From positions 23,646-87,645 of the forward strand of contig JAHBTY010000007.1 of NCBI GenBank assembly GCA_019638355.1: a DNA stretch of 64,000 nucleotides, in the 5' to 3' direction. This DNA is from Cyclobacteriaceae bacterium (lineage in GTDB: Bacteria; Bacteroidota; Bacteroidia; Cytophagales; Cyclobacteriaceae). The notes under the pieces are model-generated. The model was not told the DNA's origin, did not search any database, and saw only the letters and a program-made list of their open reading frames with translations. Position numbers and translations under genes: made by a program. Each line of letters starts with the position of its first letter. Position 1 is the first letter of the stretch. Below are positions 15,265 to 25,600 of this stretch, in pieces.

Positions 15265-16083
15265 ATGGAATCGTTTTTAAGTTTTTTTGAAACCATGCCT
15301 ACCTGGCAACGCGCTGCCTGGATAGTAATTTGCTTAGCTATTTGTTGGATTTTAGAGGGAAGCTTTCCTTTGTTTCAATTCAATTATAAAAAGTGGAAAC
15401 ATGCCGGGGTTAATTTCACATTTTTGCTAACTACTATGATTATCAATGTAGTTTTTGGTATTGCTACGGTAGGTGTTTTTGAATGGATTGGCCGGAATCA
15501 GTTTGGATTAATGTACCTGGTTGGTTGGCCCATCTGGCTGGAACTATTGATTTGTCTTTTGATTTTTGAATTACTGGCGCAATACACCATTCATTATATA
15601 CTCCATCGTGTAAAGTGGATGTGGAAGTTTCACATGATTCACCACAGTGACACACATCTGGATGCAACCAGCGGCACGCGCCATCACCCGGGGGATTTTA
15701 TCATGCGTGAATTATTTGCTTTGCTGGCGGTGGTGGTAACGGGGGCTCCGGTTTCTTTCTATTTCTTTTACCGGATATGTACGGTGTTCTTTACATACTT
15801 CACGCACGCCAACATTCAGTTACCGGTATGGCTCGATAAACCGCTGAGCTATGTATTTATAACACCCAACATGCATAAGTTTCATCACCATTATGTACGG
15901 CCATGGACCGACTCAAATTTCGGGAATATGTTTTCGATTTGGGATCGGTTGTTTGGAACCTTTGTATATGACGATCCAAAGAAGATCCGCTACGGGTTAG
16001 ATGTTCTGGATGATGCCAAAGCCGAAAAAATAGGTTATCAGTTTAAAATTCCATTCGATAAATCAATTAAAACAGATTATTAA
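15265..16083 (+). CDS. Fatty acid hydroxylase / sterol desaturase superfamily protein
   Basis: This 272-residue integral membrane di-iron protein has several transmembrane helices and histidine clusters for metal binding: YILHRVKWMWKFHMIHHSD (about residues 111-130), GTRHHPGD near 140 and NMHKFHHHY near 207. The family hydroxylates or desaturates lipid chains. The substrate cannot be inferred. Upstream, TTGG (15211-15214) and TACCTTGA (15236-15243) are spaced like a Bacteroidota promoter with one mismatch in the -7 box. The gene appears monocistronic. Confidence 0.9.
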   Translation: MESFLSFFETMPTWQRAAWIVICLAICWILEGSFPLFQFNYKKWKHAGVNFTFLLTTMIINVVFGIATVGVFEWIGRNQFGLMYLVGWPIWLELLICLLIFELLAQYTIHYILHRVKWMWKFHMIHHSDTHLDATSGTRHHPGDFIMRELFALLAVVVTGAPVSFYFFYRICTVFFTYFTHANIQLPVWLDKPLSYVFITPNMHKFHHHYVRPWTDSNFGNMFSIWDRLFGTFVYDDPKKIRYGLDVLDDAKAEKIGYQFKIPFDKSIKTDY

Positions 16084-16150
16084 AGGGCAATAAACCCAAC
16101 ATCGTTTTTTTTGATTGGTAATTAGAATTTTTTTTCAGGAACTTTAATGC

Positions 16151-19100
16151 ATGCATAGTTCTGGAAAGAGATTCATTTGCCGGGTCGCAATTCAACTTCT
16201 ATTCAGTGTTGGGTTTTCAGGTTTAGTTTGTGGTCAGGTTTCTGTGGTTGCCGGTTCGGTTGCTACATCAAAAAACAACTATACAGTTGGGTTGGGTAAG
16301 AACAGGCTTATGGTTGTTTCGGTTACAGGTGAATCGCTTGCGGTTGGTAACATAACCGGTATTACCTGGGGTGGCCAGGCTTTAACACTTGCCAGAACGC
16401 AGCTATCTGCAAGCGGTGTGTTGCGTACCAGTGTTTGGTATTTGAACGAAGCCGGCATAGCAGCAGCAAGAGGTAGTTGTAATTATAATTTTATCGTTAC
16501 CTGGTCATCGGTTCCACTTATCGAAGTATTTACTGCCATCACTTTAAAAAATGTTAATCAAACCACTCCCATTTCTGGTGTAAATAGTGCTACGAATGCA
16601 GATGGTACTACCGTTAGTACTGGTAATACAGCGGTTACGGTAAATGGTCTTATGTTTTATGCATCTGCATCCAACAATGACCGCACGCATACACCACCGG
16701 CAACTTATACAGAGCAAAGCGATTTGATAGTAGGTGGTTTAGGTGGTGCATCTATGGCTACTGCTACACGTTCCATTACAGTAGCTGGCAATGAAAACCC
16801 AACGGCCACGTGGGCAGTTTTAAACTCAGCCTTAACAACAGTAGGGGTAGGTATTAATGGCGTGGCTGATAGTGATACCGAAATTTACTATTCCAGAAAT
16901 GCAACTTCAGGCGGACATTGGGATGATCCGGCTTCATGGACATTAAATTCAGACGGCACAGGAGGCCCATTGCCTTCCGGTGTATGGCCAACCCGTACCG
17001 ATCATGTTGTAATAAGACCCGGCCATACCATTGTAATCAATGCAACAGATGATAATAAGCGCTGTGGAATTTCACCGGATGGCTTAGCCCAACCCAACAT
17101 AGGGCCTTTTGTTTCATCAAATGTTCCTATGTTTTATCACGTGGGTGATATCACCATTGGAGGTACACTTACCGTTACCGGAATTGAGATGATGATAGGG
17201 GGGTACACACAGGTACTTTCCGGAGGCGCATTTAGTTTAGGATCTAACCTGGTTCAGGTGGGTTATTTTCAAGCAGATGCTGGCTCCACATTTAGTAGTT
17301 TGGATGATTTGATTTTAACCGGTAGTAGTGTAACATTAATAAACACCAACTCCACCTCAACGGACGATCTCATTATTGATCACACCAACGCAACTTTATG
17401 TGGCGTGGGTACTTCAACCTTGCAAAATGGTTCTGGTAGCCAAATTACCTATGCTAACCTGGGCAACATAAATCAAATCTGTACTTCGTTTACGATTAAT
17501 TGTACCGGTGTTGGCTGCACAGGATTTCCTGTTTTTGGTATTGCGGCCGTAGTATCCGGAAATACAGGCCCTGCCGGCATTGGTAATTCAATTGATAACA
17601 GCTTATGGTTGCGGGCGGGTGCAGGAACTTCTTCTACGGTTAATGGCACAGCTATAAATTTCTGGAATGATCAATCGGGTAACGCCAATCATGCCACTCA
17701 GGCAACGGTGGCACAACGTCCGCTTTATCAGAGTTCGGTTATAAACGGCCAACCAACTGTTTTGTTCGATAATGCCGCAACACCCAACAACGATGAAATG
17801 ATTATAAACGATAATGATAACCTGGACAACACCAATGGTTTAACAATTTATGCTGTTACAAGGCCCCTGAACCTGGGCCCTGATGCTCGCACCATCCTAT
17901 CCAAGCGCACATCAGTCGGAAGTAACCAGGCCTACTCGGTTTTTTATTTTACCGGTAATAATCTTTATATAGATATAGATGGGAATACCAACCGATTTAA
18001 TACACCAACTGCATTTAGTATCAATACAAACTACATTCATTCGGTTTGGTACGATGGCACTTTAACGGCTGCTCAACGCGTGCGCGTTTTTACTAATGGA
18101 ACCCTGGAAATTACAGCTACCGAAAGTAGTTCAGCCATTCCGAATTACGCATCCGGCTTAACATTGGGTTCTATTAACCTTACTGATGGTCGTCCTTTTG
18201 GCGGGCACATTGCAGAAGTGTTTCTTTACAGGAAAGCAATTAACGAGTCGCAACGAATAATTGTAGATAATTATTTATCGGCTAAATACAATATAGCCAT
18301 AGCGAACGATTTCTATACGATGGACAACGTGGCCAATGGTAATTTTGATTTTGAAGTAGCCGGTATTGGCCAGGCAAGCGATGGCAGTAAACACATCGAT
18401 GCCAAAGGCTCAGGCGCGGTACGCATGTGGAATCCTTCCGGGCTGGGCAATGGAGAGTTTTTGATCTGGGGACACAATGGACTTGCCTTAAGTGGCGGCA
18501 ATACCAGTGTGGATGGTACCATAATTCAGGAGCGATTAAACCGTGTGTGGCGGGTAAGCGAAACGGGCGATGTAGGCAATGTATCCGTATCGGTTGACCT
18601 TGCCGGCACGTTGGGCTCGGCCTTGGGTAATAACCTGCGGTTGTTGATCGACCGCGATGGCGATGGTTTTGCCGATAATGATGTTACGCCCATAGCGGGT
18701 TCATTTAGCGGAACAACCATCACATTTTCAGGAGTAAATTTTCAGAATGGCGACCGGTTTACTATTGGCAATACCAACCTGGCTTTACCACTTCCCATCG
18801 AATTAATTTCGTTTGATGCCGAAGTGATAGCCCATGAAGTGAAGTTAAAATGGTCAACGGCTTCGGAGTTAAACAATGATTACTTCACCATACAGCGATC
18901 GCAGGGCGGAGAGGTTTGGGAATCAGTTGTACAGGTAAGCGGAGCGGGTAACAGTACCACGGTTCGGCACTACGAAACCACCGATGGTTTGCCGTATGCG
19001 GGTGTATCGTATTACCGGTTGAAGCAAACCGACTTAGATGGGCGGTATAGTTACTCATCGGTCAAGCGAGTAGAAGTTAATCCGGTTTATCAGTTAAAGG

Positions 19101-19324
19101 CATTTCCGAATCCATCAAAAGAAAAGTTTAGCATTACTACGGGATTTGAGTTGCAACGCGAAGATGTAAGGTTATTGAATTTACTGGGGCAGGAGTTACC
19201 GATAGCGTTTGAGCAAGCGGGGCCGTATTATACCATTAGCCCGCGCACACCCGCCCCCGGGGTTTATATTTTGCAAGTGCGCAAAGGTTTCTGGGGCCAA
19301 TCGCTGCGGATATTAATTGAATAA
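16151..19324 (+). CDS. T9SS-exported multidomain surface protein, paralogue A
   Basis: This 1057-residue protein has a signal peptide ending near CGQ. An N-terminal beta-rich domain covers residues 30-245, and a G8-like segment with ATSGGHWDDPASWTLNSDG and CGISPDGLAQPNIGPF covers about 250-460. A LamG-like domain (WNDQSGNANHATQATVAQRP to AKYNIA) spans about 490-715, then a DUF8202-like block FDFEVAGIGQASDGSKHIDAKG. The Ca-site-like DRDGDGFADND and a C-terminal T9SS type A sorting domain (FPNPSKEKFSI...GVYILQVRKG) complete it. It would be secreted and anchored by the type IX system. Function is unknown; adhesin or glycan-binding is possible. The last 1.0 kb is nearly identical to paralogue B. 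Confidence 0.88.
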   Translation: MHSSGKRFICRVAIQLLFSVGFSGLVCGQVSVVAGSVATSKNNYTVGLGKNRLMVVSVTGESLAVGNITGITWGGQALTLARTQLSASGVLRTSVWYLNEAGIAAARGSCNYNFIVTWSSVPLIEVFTAITLKNVNQTTPISGVNSATNADGTTVSTGNTAVTVNGLMFYASASNNDRTHTPPATYTEQSDLIVGGLGGASMATATRSITVAGNENPTATWAVLNSALTTVGVGINGVADSDTEIYYSRNATSGGHWDDPASWTLNSDGTGGPLPSGVWPTRTDHVVIRPGHTIVINATDDNKRCGISPDGLAQPNIGPFVSSNVPMFYHVGDITIGGTLTVTGIEMMIGGYTQVLSGGAFSLGSNLVQVGYFQADAGSTFSSLDDLILTGSSVTLINTNSTSTDDLIIDHTNATLCGVGTSTLQNGSGSQITYANLGNINQICTSFTINCTGVGCTGFPVFGIAAVVSGNTGPAGIGNSIDNSLWLRAGAGTSSTVNGTAINFWNDQSGNANHATQATVAQRPLYQSSVINGQPTVLFDNAATPNNDEMIINDNDNLDNTNGLTIYAVTRPLNLGPDARTILSKRTSVGSNQAYSVFYFTGNNLYIDIDGNTNRFNTPTAFSINTNYIHSVWYDGTLTAAQRVRVFTNGTLEITATESSSAIPNYASGLTLGSINLTDGRPFGGHIAEVFLYRKAINESQRIIVDNYLSAKYNIAIANDFYTMDNVANGNFDFEVAGIGQASDGSKHIDAKGSGAVRMWNPSGLGNGEFLIWGHNGLALSGGNTSVDGTIIQERLNRVWRVSETGDVGNVSVSVDLAGTLGSALGNNLRLLIDRDGDGFADNDVTPIAGSFSGTTITFSGVNFQNGDRFTIGNTNLALPLPIELISFDAEVIAHEVKLKWSTASELNNDYFTIQRSQGGEVWESVVQVSGAGNSTTVRHYETTDGLPYAGVSYYRLKQTDLDGRYSYSSVKRVEVNPVYQLKAFPNPSKEKFSITTGFELQREDVRLLNLLGQELPIAFEQAGPYYTISPRTPAPGVYILQVRKGFWGQSLRILIE
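18313..19324 (+). repeat. 1.0-kb near-identical repeat, copy 1 (3' end of paralogue A)
   Basis: This segment aligns without gaps to 21536-22547 (offset 3223). By eye I count fewer than about 20 substitutions, mostly synonymous and clustered near the end. The upstream LamG-like regions are unrelated, so the boundary is sharp. Confidence 0.92.
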
Positions 19325-19341
19325 TCCATTTGGGTTAGCTT

Positions 19342-19370
19342 TTTGAATCAAAATCAGTTAATTAGATTTG
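19342..19370 (+). promoter_or_regulatory. Bacteroidota-type promoter for paralogue B
   Basis: TTTG (19342-19345) is followed after 17 bases by TAGATTTG (19363-19370), a perfect TAnnTTTG -7 element. The start codon is 18 bases downstream at 19389. Confidence 0.55.
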
Positions 19371-19388
19371 TAGGATTAACCTTATCCT

Positions 19389-22300
19389 ATGAAGACTGGT
19401 TTAGTTGTTTTGATTGCTTTGGCAATCTTTTTAAAGATAGAATTAGGATTCGGACAAGCAAGTTTAGTGGGTGGCTCTGTTACCACCTCTAAAAACAACT
19501 ACGCGGTTGGGCTTGGAAAAAACAGACTTATAGTAGTTGCTGTAACAGGCGAAGCCGCTACAATTGGTACTATCACCGCTATTACCTGGGGCGGGCAAAA
19601 TCTTACTCAAGCAAGAACACAGGCCAGCGGAGGCGTTCAAAGAACTGACATATGGTATTTGAATGAAGCTGGAATTGCAGCCGCAAGAGGTAGTTGCACG
19701 TACAATTTCGTAGTTACCTGGTCAGCCGCTCCCGCAACCGAAGTATTTGCAGCTCTTACATTAAAGGATGTAAATCAAACTACCCCTGTAGCAGCCTCAA
19801 ACAGTGCTGCCTCAATGGCTGCACAAACACGCAATACAGGTAATATAGCTGTTAGTGTTGGAGATTTTCTGGTTTATGCATCCTCTTCCAGTAGCGACCG
19901 CACCCATACGGCAGCAGCTACTTATACTGAGCAAACAGATCAAACTATTGGCGGAGTTGGCGGAACAAGCATGGCCGTGGCCACAAAAGCCATTACTGCG
20001 GCCGGCAATGAAAACCCGACAGCCACCTGGACAGCGCCAGACTCGCGGTTAATAAATGCAGGGGTGGCCTTTGCAGGTGTTACGGCTACCAATGTGCAAA
20101 CCTTCTACTCGCGCAATGCAACATCAGGTGGGCAGTGGGATAGCAATACTGCATGGACGTTAAATTCTGATGGATCAGGTGGGCCACTTGCCGCAGGTGT
20201 TTGGCCAACCCGTACCGATAATGTTGTTATTCGCAGCGGCCATACCATTGTTGTAAATGCAACCGATGATAATAAACGTTGTGGAGTTTCTCCGGATGGA
20301 CTCGGTCAGCCAAACATTGGTCCATTTGTGTCGTCAAACCTTCCTATGTTTTATCATACTGGCGATATCACAATAGGTGGTACCTTGAATGTAACGGGTA
20401 TTGAGATGATGACGGGTGGTTATACCCATGTGCTGACAGGCGGTACCTTTAGCTTAGGGTCTAACCTGGTGCAAGTGGGCTACCTGGAAGTGGATGCAGG
20501 ATCTACCTTCAGCAGTTTGGATGATTTGATTTTAACCGGTAACAGCGTAACCATCATCAACACCAATTCTACATCTACCGATGATTTAATCATCGATCAT
20601 ACCAATGCTACACTTTGTGGCATCGGCACAGCTACGTTGCAAAACGGATCGGGCAGCCAGGTTACCTATAGCAACGGTGGTACTGTAAACCAGATTTGTA
20701 CTTCGTTTACGATTAACTGTACGGGTGTGGGCTGCACAGGATTTCCGGTGGTGGGTACAACCGTGGTTTTAACGGGCATAACAGGGCCGGCTGGTGTTGG
20801 CAGCGCACCCAACAATAAACTTTGGCTAAGGGCTGGCAATGGTGCTTTTTCCGATTTAGGTACAACTGCAGCTGTTAATTTAGGCAGCGTGCGACAATGG
20901 AATGATCAATCGGGTAACAATAACCATGCATTACAAAATACAGTTGCAAACCGACCTATTTTCAGAACCGGTCAGGATAATGGGCAGGCAGCTCTTGAAT
21001 TTACAGGCGATTTATTTATTGATGGCCCCAACCTGGGTATTGCAGCAAATAGTAGTGCTACCTATTTAATCGTTTTTAGAGATACTCAAACCGGTTTGGG
21101 TGCTATTAATGATGGTAATGGACATTTTATTTTAGACAGAACTACTGCCACCAACGGATTATATTCACTCAAACCCATAACCGGTAATGTATATGCGTTT
21201 CAAAAACGCGATGATGGCGGTGGTGGCTTGGGCGGGCCTAACTCCACTACCACTATTAACACCAACAGCAAATGGATTGAGATGGTACGCAACCGGGGTG
21301 TAAACTATCGGTTCTATTACAATGGAGCACAAGAAGCTTCAATAGCTGATGGCGATGGCAACACAACACCACCACCGCCTCGGATAGGAAGACATGCAAC
21401 AACAGCCAATGGCGGCTTGCGCGGGTTCATCTACGAATTTATAATCTACAATTCCACTATCAACGAGGCACAGCGTGTGTTACTAAACAATTACATCGCA
21501 GCCAAGTATGGTTACACGCTTGGAGTAAATGATGTTTATACGATGGACAACGTGGCCAATGGTAATTTTGATTTTGAAGTAGCCGGTATTGGCCAGGCAA
21601 GCGATGGCAGTAAACACATCGATGCCAAAGGCTCAGGCGCGGTACGCATGTGGAATCCTTCCGGGCTGGGCAACGGAGAGTTTTTAATCTGGGGACACAA
21701 TGGGCTTGCCTTAAGTGGCGGCAATACGAGTGTGGATGGTACCATAATTCAGGAGCGATTAAACCGTGTGTGGCGGGTAAGCGAAACGGGCGATGTTGGC
21801 AATGTATCCGTATCGGTTGACCTTGCCGGCACGTTGGGCTCGGCCTTGGGTAATAACCTGCGGTTGTTGATCGACCGCGATGGCGATGGTTTTGCCGATA
21901 ACGATGTTACGCCCATAGCGGGTTCATTTAGCGGAACAACCATCACATTTTCAGGAGTAAATTTTCAGAATGGCGATCGGTTTACAATAGGCAATACCAA
22001 CCTGGCTTTACCACTTCCCATCGAATTAATTTCGTTTGATGCCGAAGTGATAGCCCATGAAGTGAAGTTAAAATGGTCAACGGCTTCGGAGTTAAACAAT
22101 GATTACTTCACCATACAGCGATCGCAGGGCGGAGAGGTTTGGGAATCAGTTGTACAGGTAAGCGGAGCGGGTAACAGTACCACGGTTCGGCACTACGAAA
22201 CCACCGATGGTTTGCCGTATGCGGGTGTATCGTATTACCGGTTAAAGCAAACCGACTTAGATGGGCGGTATAGTTACTCATCGGTCAAGCGAGTAGAAGT

Positions 22301-22547
22301 TAATCCGGTTTATCAGTTAAAGGCATTTCCGAATCCATCAAAAGAAAAGTTTAGCATTACTACGGGATTTGAGTTGCAACGCGAAGATGTAAGGTTATTG
22401 AATTTACTGGGGCAGGAGTTACCGATAGCGTTTGAGCAAGCGGGGCCGTATTATACCATTAGCCCGCGCACACCCACCCCCGGGGTTTATATTTTGCAGG
22501 TGCGCAAAGGTTTCTGGGGGCAATCGCTGCGGGTGGTAATCGAATAG
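19389..22547 (+). CDS. T9SS-exported multidomain surface protein, paralogue B
   Basis: This 1052-residue protein has the same plan as paralogue A: a signal peptide (to about FGQ), an N-terminal beta domain related to A, then a G8-like segment nearly identical to paralogue C. Its LamG-like domain (WNDQSGNNNHALQNTVANRP, about residues 500-715) is different from those of A and C. The C-terminal 336 residues, including the T9SS sorting domain, are almost identical to A. It has its own promoter-like sequence 18 bases upstream. The combination reads as a mosaic of its two neighbours. Function is unknown. A repeated scaffold with a variable central lectin-like domain suggests diversification of surface binding. 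Confidence 0.88.
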   Translation: MKTGLVVLIALAIFLKIELGFGQASLVGGSVTTSKNNYAVGLGKNRLIVVAVTGEAATIGTITAITWGGQNLTQARTQASGGVQRTDIWYLNEAGIAAARGSCTYNFVVTWSAAPATEVFAALTLKDVNQTTPVAASNSAASMAAQTRNTGNIAVSVGDFLVYASSSSSDRTHTAAATYTEQTDQTIGGVGGTSMAVATKAITAAGNENPTATWTAPDSRLINAGVAFAGVTATNVQTFYSRNATSGGQWDSNTAWTLNSDGSGGPLAAGVWPTRTDNVVIRSGHTIVVNATDDNKRCGVSPDGLGQPNIGPFVSSNLPMFYHTGDITIGGTLNVTGIEMMTGGYTHVLTGGTFSLGSNLVQVGYLEVDAGSTFSSLDDLILTGNSVTIINTNSTSTDDLIIDHTNATLCGIGTATLQNGSGSQVTYSNGGTVNQICTSFTINCTGVGCTGFPVVGTTVVLTGITGPAGVGSAPNNKLWLRAGNGAFSDLGTTAAVNLGSVRQWNDQSGNNNHALQNTVANRPIFRTGQDNGQAALEFTGDLFIDGPNLGIAANSSATYLIVFRDTQTGLGAINDGNGHFILDRTTATNGLYSLKPITGNVYAFQKRDDGGGGLGGPNSTTTINTNSKWIEMVRNRGVNYRFYYNGAQEASIADGDGNTTPPPPRIGRHATTANGGLRGFIYEFIIYNSTINEAQRVLLNNYIAAKYGYTLGVNDVYTMDNVANGNFDFEVAGIGQASDGSKHIDAKGSGAVRMWNPSGLGNGEFLIWGHNGLALSGGNTSVDGTIIQERLNRVWRVSETGDVGNVSVSVDLAGTLGSALGNNLRLLIDRDGDGFADNDVTPIAGSFSGTTITFSGVNFQNGDRFTIGNTNLALPLPIELISFDAEVIAHEVKLKWSTASELNNDYFTIQRSQGGEVWESVVQVSGAGNSTTVRHYETTDGLPYAGVSYYRLKQTDLDGRYSYSSVKRVEVNPVYQLKAFPNPSKEKFSITTGFELQREDVRLLNLLGQELPIAFEQAGPYYTISPRTPTPGVYILQVRKGFWGQSLRVVIE
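20290..20762 (+). repeat. G8-like region, copy in paralogue B
   Basis: This segment is collinear and near-identical with 23534-24006 in paralogue C (offset 3244). The matching region of paralogue A (about 17068-17540) is clearly more diverged at third codon positions. Confidence 0.8.
21536..22547 (+). repeat. 1.0-kb near-identical repeat, copy 2 (3' end of paralogue B)
   Basis: This is the second copy of the segment at 18313-19324, collinear to the stop codon. Differences include A-to-T in the final PAPG/PTPG motif and RILIE versus RVVIE at the C-terminus. Confidence 0.92.
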
Positions 22548-22635
22548 GCCTTCCGCAGCCCCACAACTTCAGGATTAAGGTAGATTTTGCTTTCTTTGCA
22601 GTTGGGAAAGAATTTGCTTACCTAAACAAAGCATT

Positions 22636-25600
22636 ATGGCTGCATTTTACTTGAGGCGATTACTGGTATGTTTGCTTTTCGTCCTTCCAGCAATAGGTTT
22701 TTCTCAAGCACCCGGTAATGGCATGTTTGTAGCCTATAATTCGGATGGTAATCATGGGTTTGCGTTTGTAACGTTTGTGGATGTTCCCAACGGTACAGTG
22801 GTGCGATTCAACGATAATGAATGGAATGGACTGGCAATTGGCAGTGGTGGAGCGTTTAATGGTGGCGAATCTGCCATCAACTGGACCAATAGTACTGGCA
22901 ACACCATTTTTGCAGGTACCGTCATCACCATAACCAATCTGAATACCACTCCAGCGGCATCAATCGGAACGATGTCGGGTGGAGCAATGACGCTCGAAAA
23001 CGATAATGAAGTTATCTACATGTTTATCGGAACGAATGCCTCTACACCCACCACATTTATAACAGCAATAGCCAACAATGGATTTAGTGTAGCGAATGGT
23101 CAACTAACCAATACAGGATTAACGGCAGGCACAACGGCCACTGCAATAACAGGTGGGCAGGATATTACAGTTTACAATGGTAGTATAAATTGTACGGGTA
23201 CTTTAACTACGTGTGCTGCCGCCATTGCTGCACCAGCAAACTGGGTTTCGCAAAATACAGGAGGCGATGACTCTATCGGTACACCACCCAATTTTCCAGG
23301 TAGTGTACCTTGTAATTTTTATGGAGTTGCATTTGGTACCGTTACTTATTATTCACGTAATGCCACATCAGGAGGGCAGTGGGATAGTAACACAGCCTGG
23401 ACTCTAAACTCTGATGGATCGGGCGGGCCTTTAGCTGCGGGTGTTTGGCCCAGGCGGCATGATAATGTAGTGATCCGCAGTGGCCACACCATTGTAGTAA
23501 ATGCCACGAACGATAACCGCAGTTGTGGAGTTTCTCCGGATGGACTGGGTCAGCCCAACATTGGCCCGTTTGTGTCGTCAAACCTTCTTATGTTTTATCA
23601 TACTGGCGATATTACCATAGGTGGTACCTTGAATGTTACCGGTATTGAGATGATGACGGGTGGTTATACCCGCGTACTGGCAGGCGGTACCTTTAGCTTA
23701 GGGTCTAACCTGGTGCAAGTAGGCTATCTGGAAGTGGATGCAGGATCTACCTTCAGCAGTTTGGATGATTTGATTTTAACTGGCAACAGTGTAACCATTA
23801 TCAACACCAATTCTACTTCTACTGATGATTTGATTATCGATCATACCAATGCTACACTTTGTGGCACCGGCACAGCTACGTTACAAAACGGATCGGGCAG
23901 CCAGGTTACCTATAGCAACGGTGGTACTGTAAACCAGATTTGTACTTCGTTTACGATTAACTGTACGGGTGTGGGCTGCACAGGATTTCCGGTGGTAGGT
24001 ACAACGCCCGTTGTTACAGGCATAACCGGACCGGCAGGTGTTGGTAGTAATGCAGGAGATTCCTTCCTTAAAATATGGTTTAAGGTAGATAATGGTTTAA
24101 ATACAACGGGAACCACAATTAATAGTTGGGCAAACTCAGCCGGAGTGTCGGCATTGAATATAAGTGAAACAGGAGGACAGCGACCTACCTTAGTTGCCGG
24201 AGTCGTTAATGGTTATCCGGAAGTAAGTTTTAATGGTTCAAATCGTTTAAGATCAGGATTAACATTAACAACATCAAACTTTGTTACTAATCAGGCTTCC
24301 TCTTTCGTGGTTAATAAAGCAGACAATACCACACAAACAAGTTGTGTATATCTAACAGACCCGCTAGAAGCAAACAGATTTGCAAATCACATTCCATGGG
24401 GTGGAACTGTTTATTATGATTTTGGCACCTGTTGCGGAACAGATGCGCGTATAGAGGTTGGTGGTTTAGCCGGGTTAACAAACTATTCCATTTGGTCGTA
24501 TGATGCTAATTCTGCTTCGGGGAAACAACTTTACCGCAATGGAACTGAATTACAAAACAGAGCCGGCATATCAACCTATTCAAGCCACGCCACGCATCGA
24601 TTTAATATCGGTGGCAATACTACGGGATCAGGCGGGTTTGAAGGGGATGTTACAGAGGTAATAATTTTTAATGCCAGGATTAATCAAGCGCAGCGGGTTC
24701 TTATTCAGAATTATTTATCGGCCAAGTATGCCATTGCATTAACTGCGCAGGATTTATATACGATGGATGATCCTGGTAATGGCAATTTTGATTTTGAAGT
24801 AGCCGGAATTGGTCAGGCTTCAGATGGTAGCAGGCACATAGATGCAAAAGGTTCTGGTGCCGTGCGCATGTGGAATCCGAATGGACTATCAAATAATGAA
24901 TTCATGATTTGGGGCCATAATGGTTTACCATTTACAGGTGGAAACACAGCAGTTGATGGGGTTATTATCCGCGAACGCCTAAACCGGGTATGGCGGGTGA
25001 GTGAAAATTCGGATGTGGGTTCAGTTTCTATATCGGTGGATTTAGCCGGTACCTTAGGTTCGGCCTTAGGAAGTAACTTAAGGTTGTTAATTGATCGAGA
25101 TGGTGATGGTTTTGCTGATAACGATGTAACTCCAATTGCCGGATCGTTTAGCGGTACTGTGGTTACATTTTCCGGAGTAAATTTTCAAAATGGCGATCGC
25201 TTTACCATTGGAAATACCAATCTGGCATTACCACTTCCAATCGAATTGCTTGCATTTGAAGCATCGGTTATCCAAAATGAAATATTGCTGCAGTGGTCAA
25301 CCGCTACGGAGCTCAACAACGACTACTTTACCATACAACGCTCGTACAATGGCGAAAGCTGGGATGCGATTGCAACTATAAAGGGTGCCGGCAATAGTTT
25401 GGTGCGGACGGACTACGAAACTACCGATACAAATCCGCTAATGGGTGTGTCCTATTACCGATTAAAACAAACGGATTTTGATGGTACTTCAACGTATTCG
25501 TCTGTTAAACGCGTACAGGTTGACGAACGCTACCAATTAAAAGCATATCCCAATCCTACTACGGGTAAATTAACGGTTACCACCGGTTTTAATCTCGAAC

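Noticed and set aside
18313-18522. Antisense open frame present identically at 18313-18522 and 21536-21745
   Set aside because: It is conserved only because the whole 1-kb block is duplicated. The sense frame carries clear T9SS-protein features and the antisense product resembles nothing.
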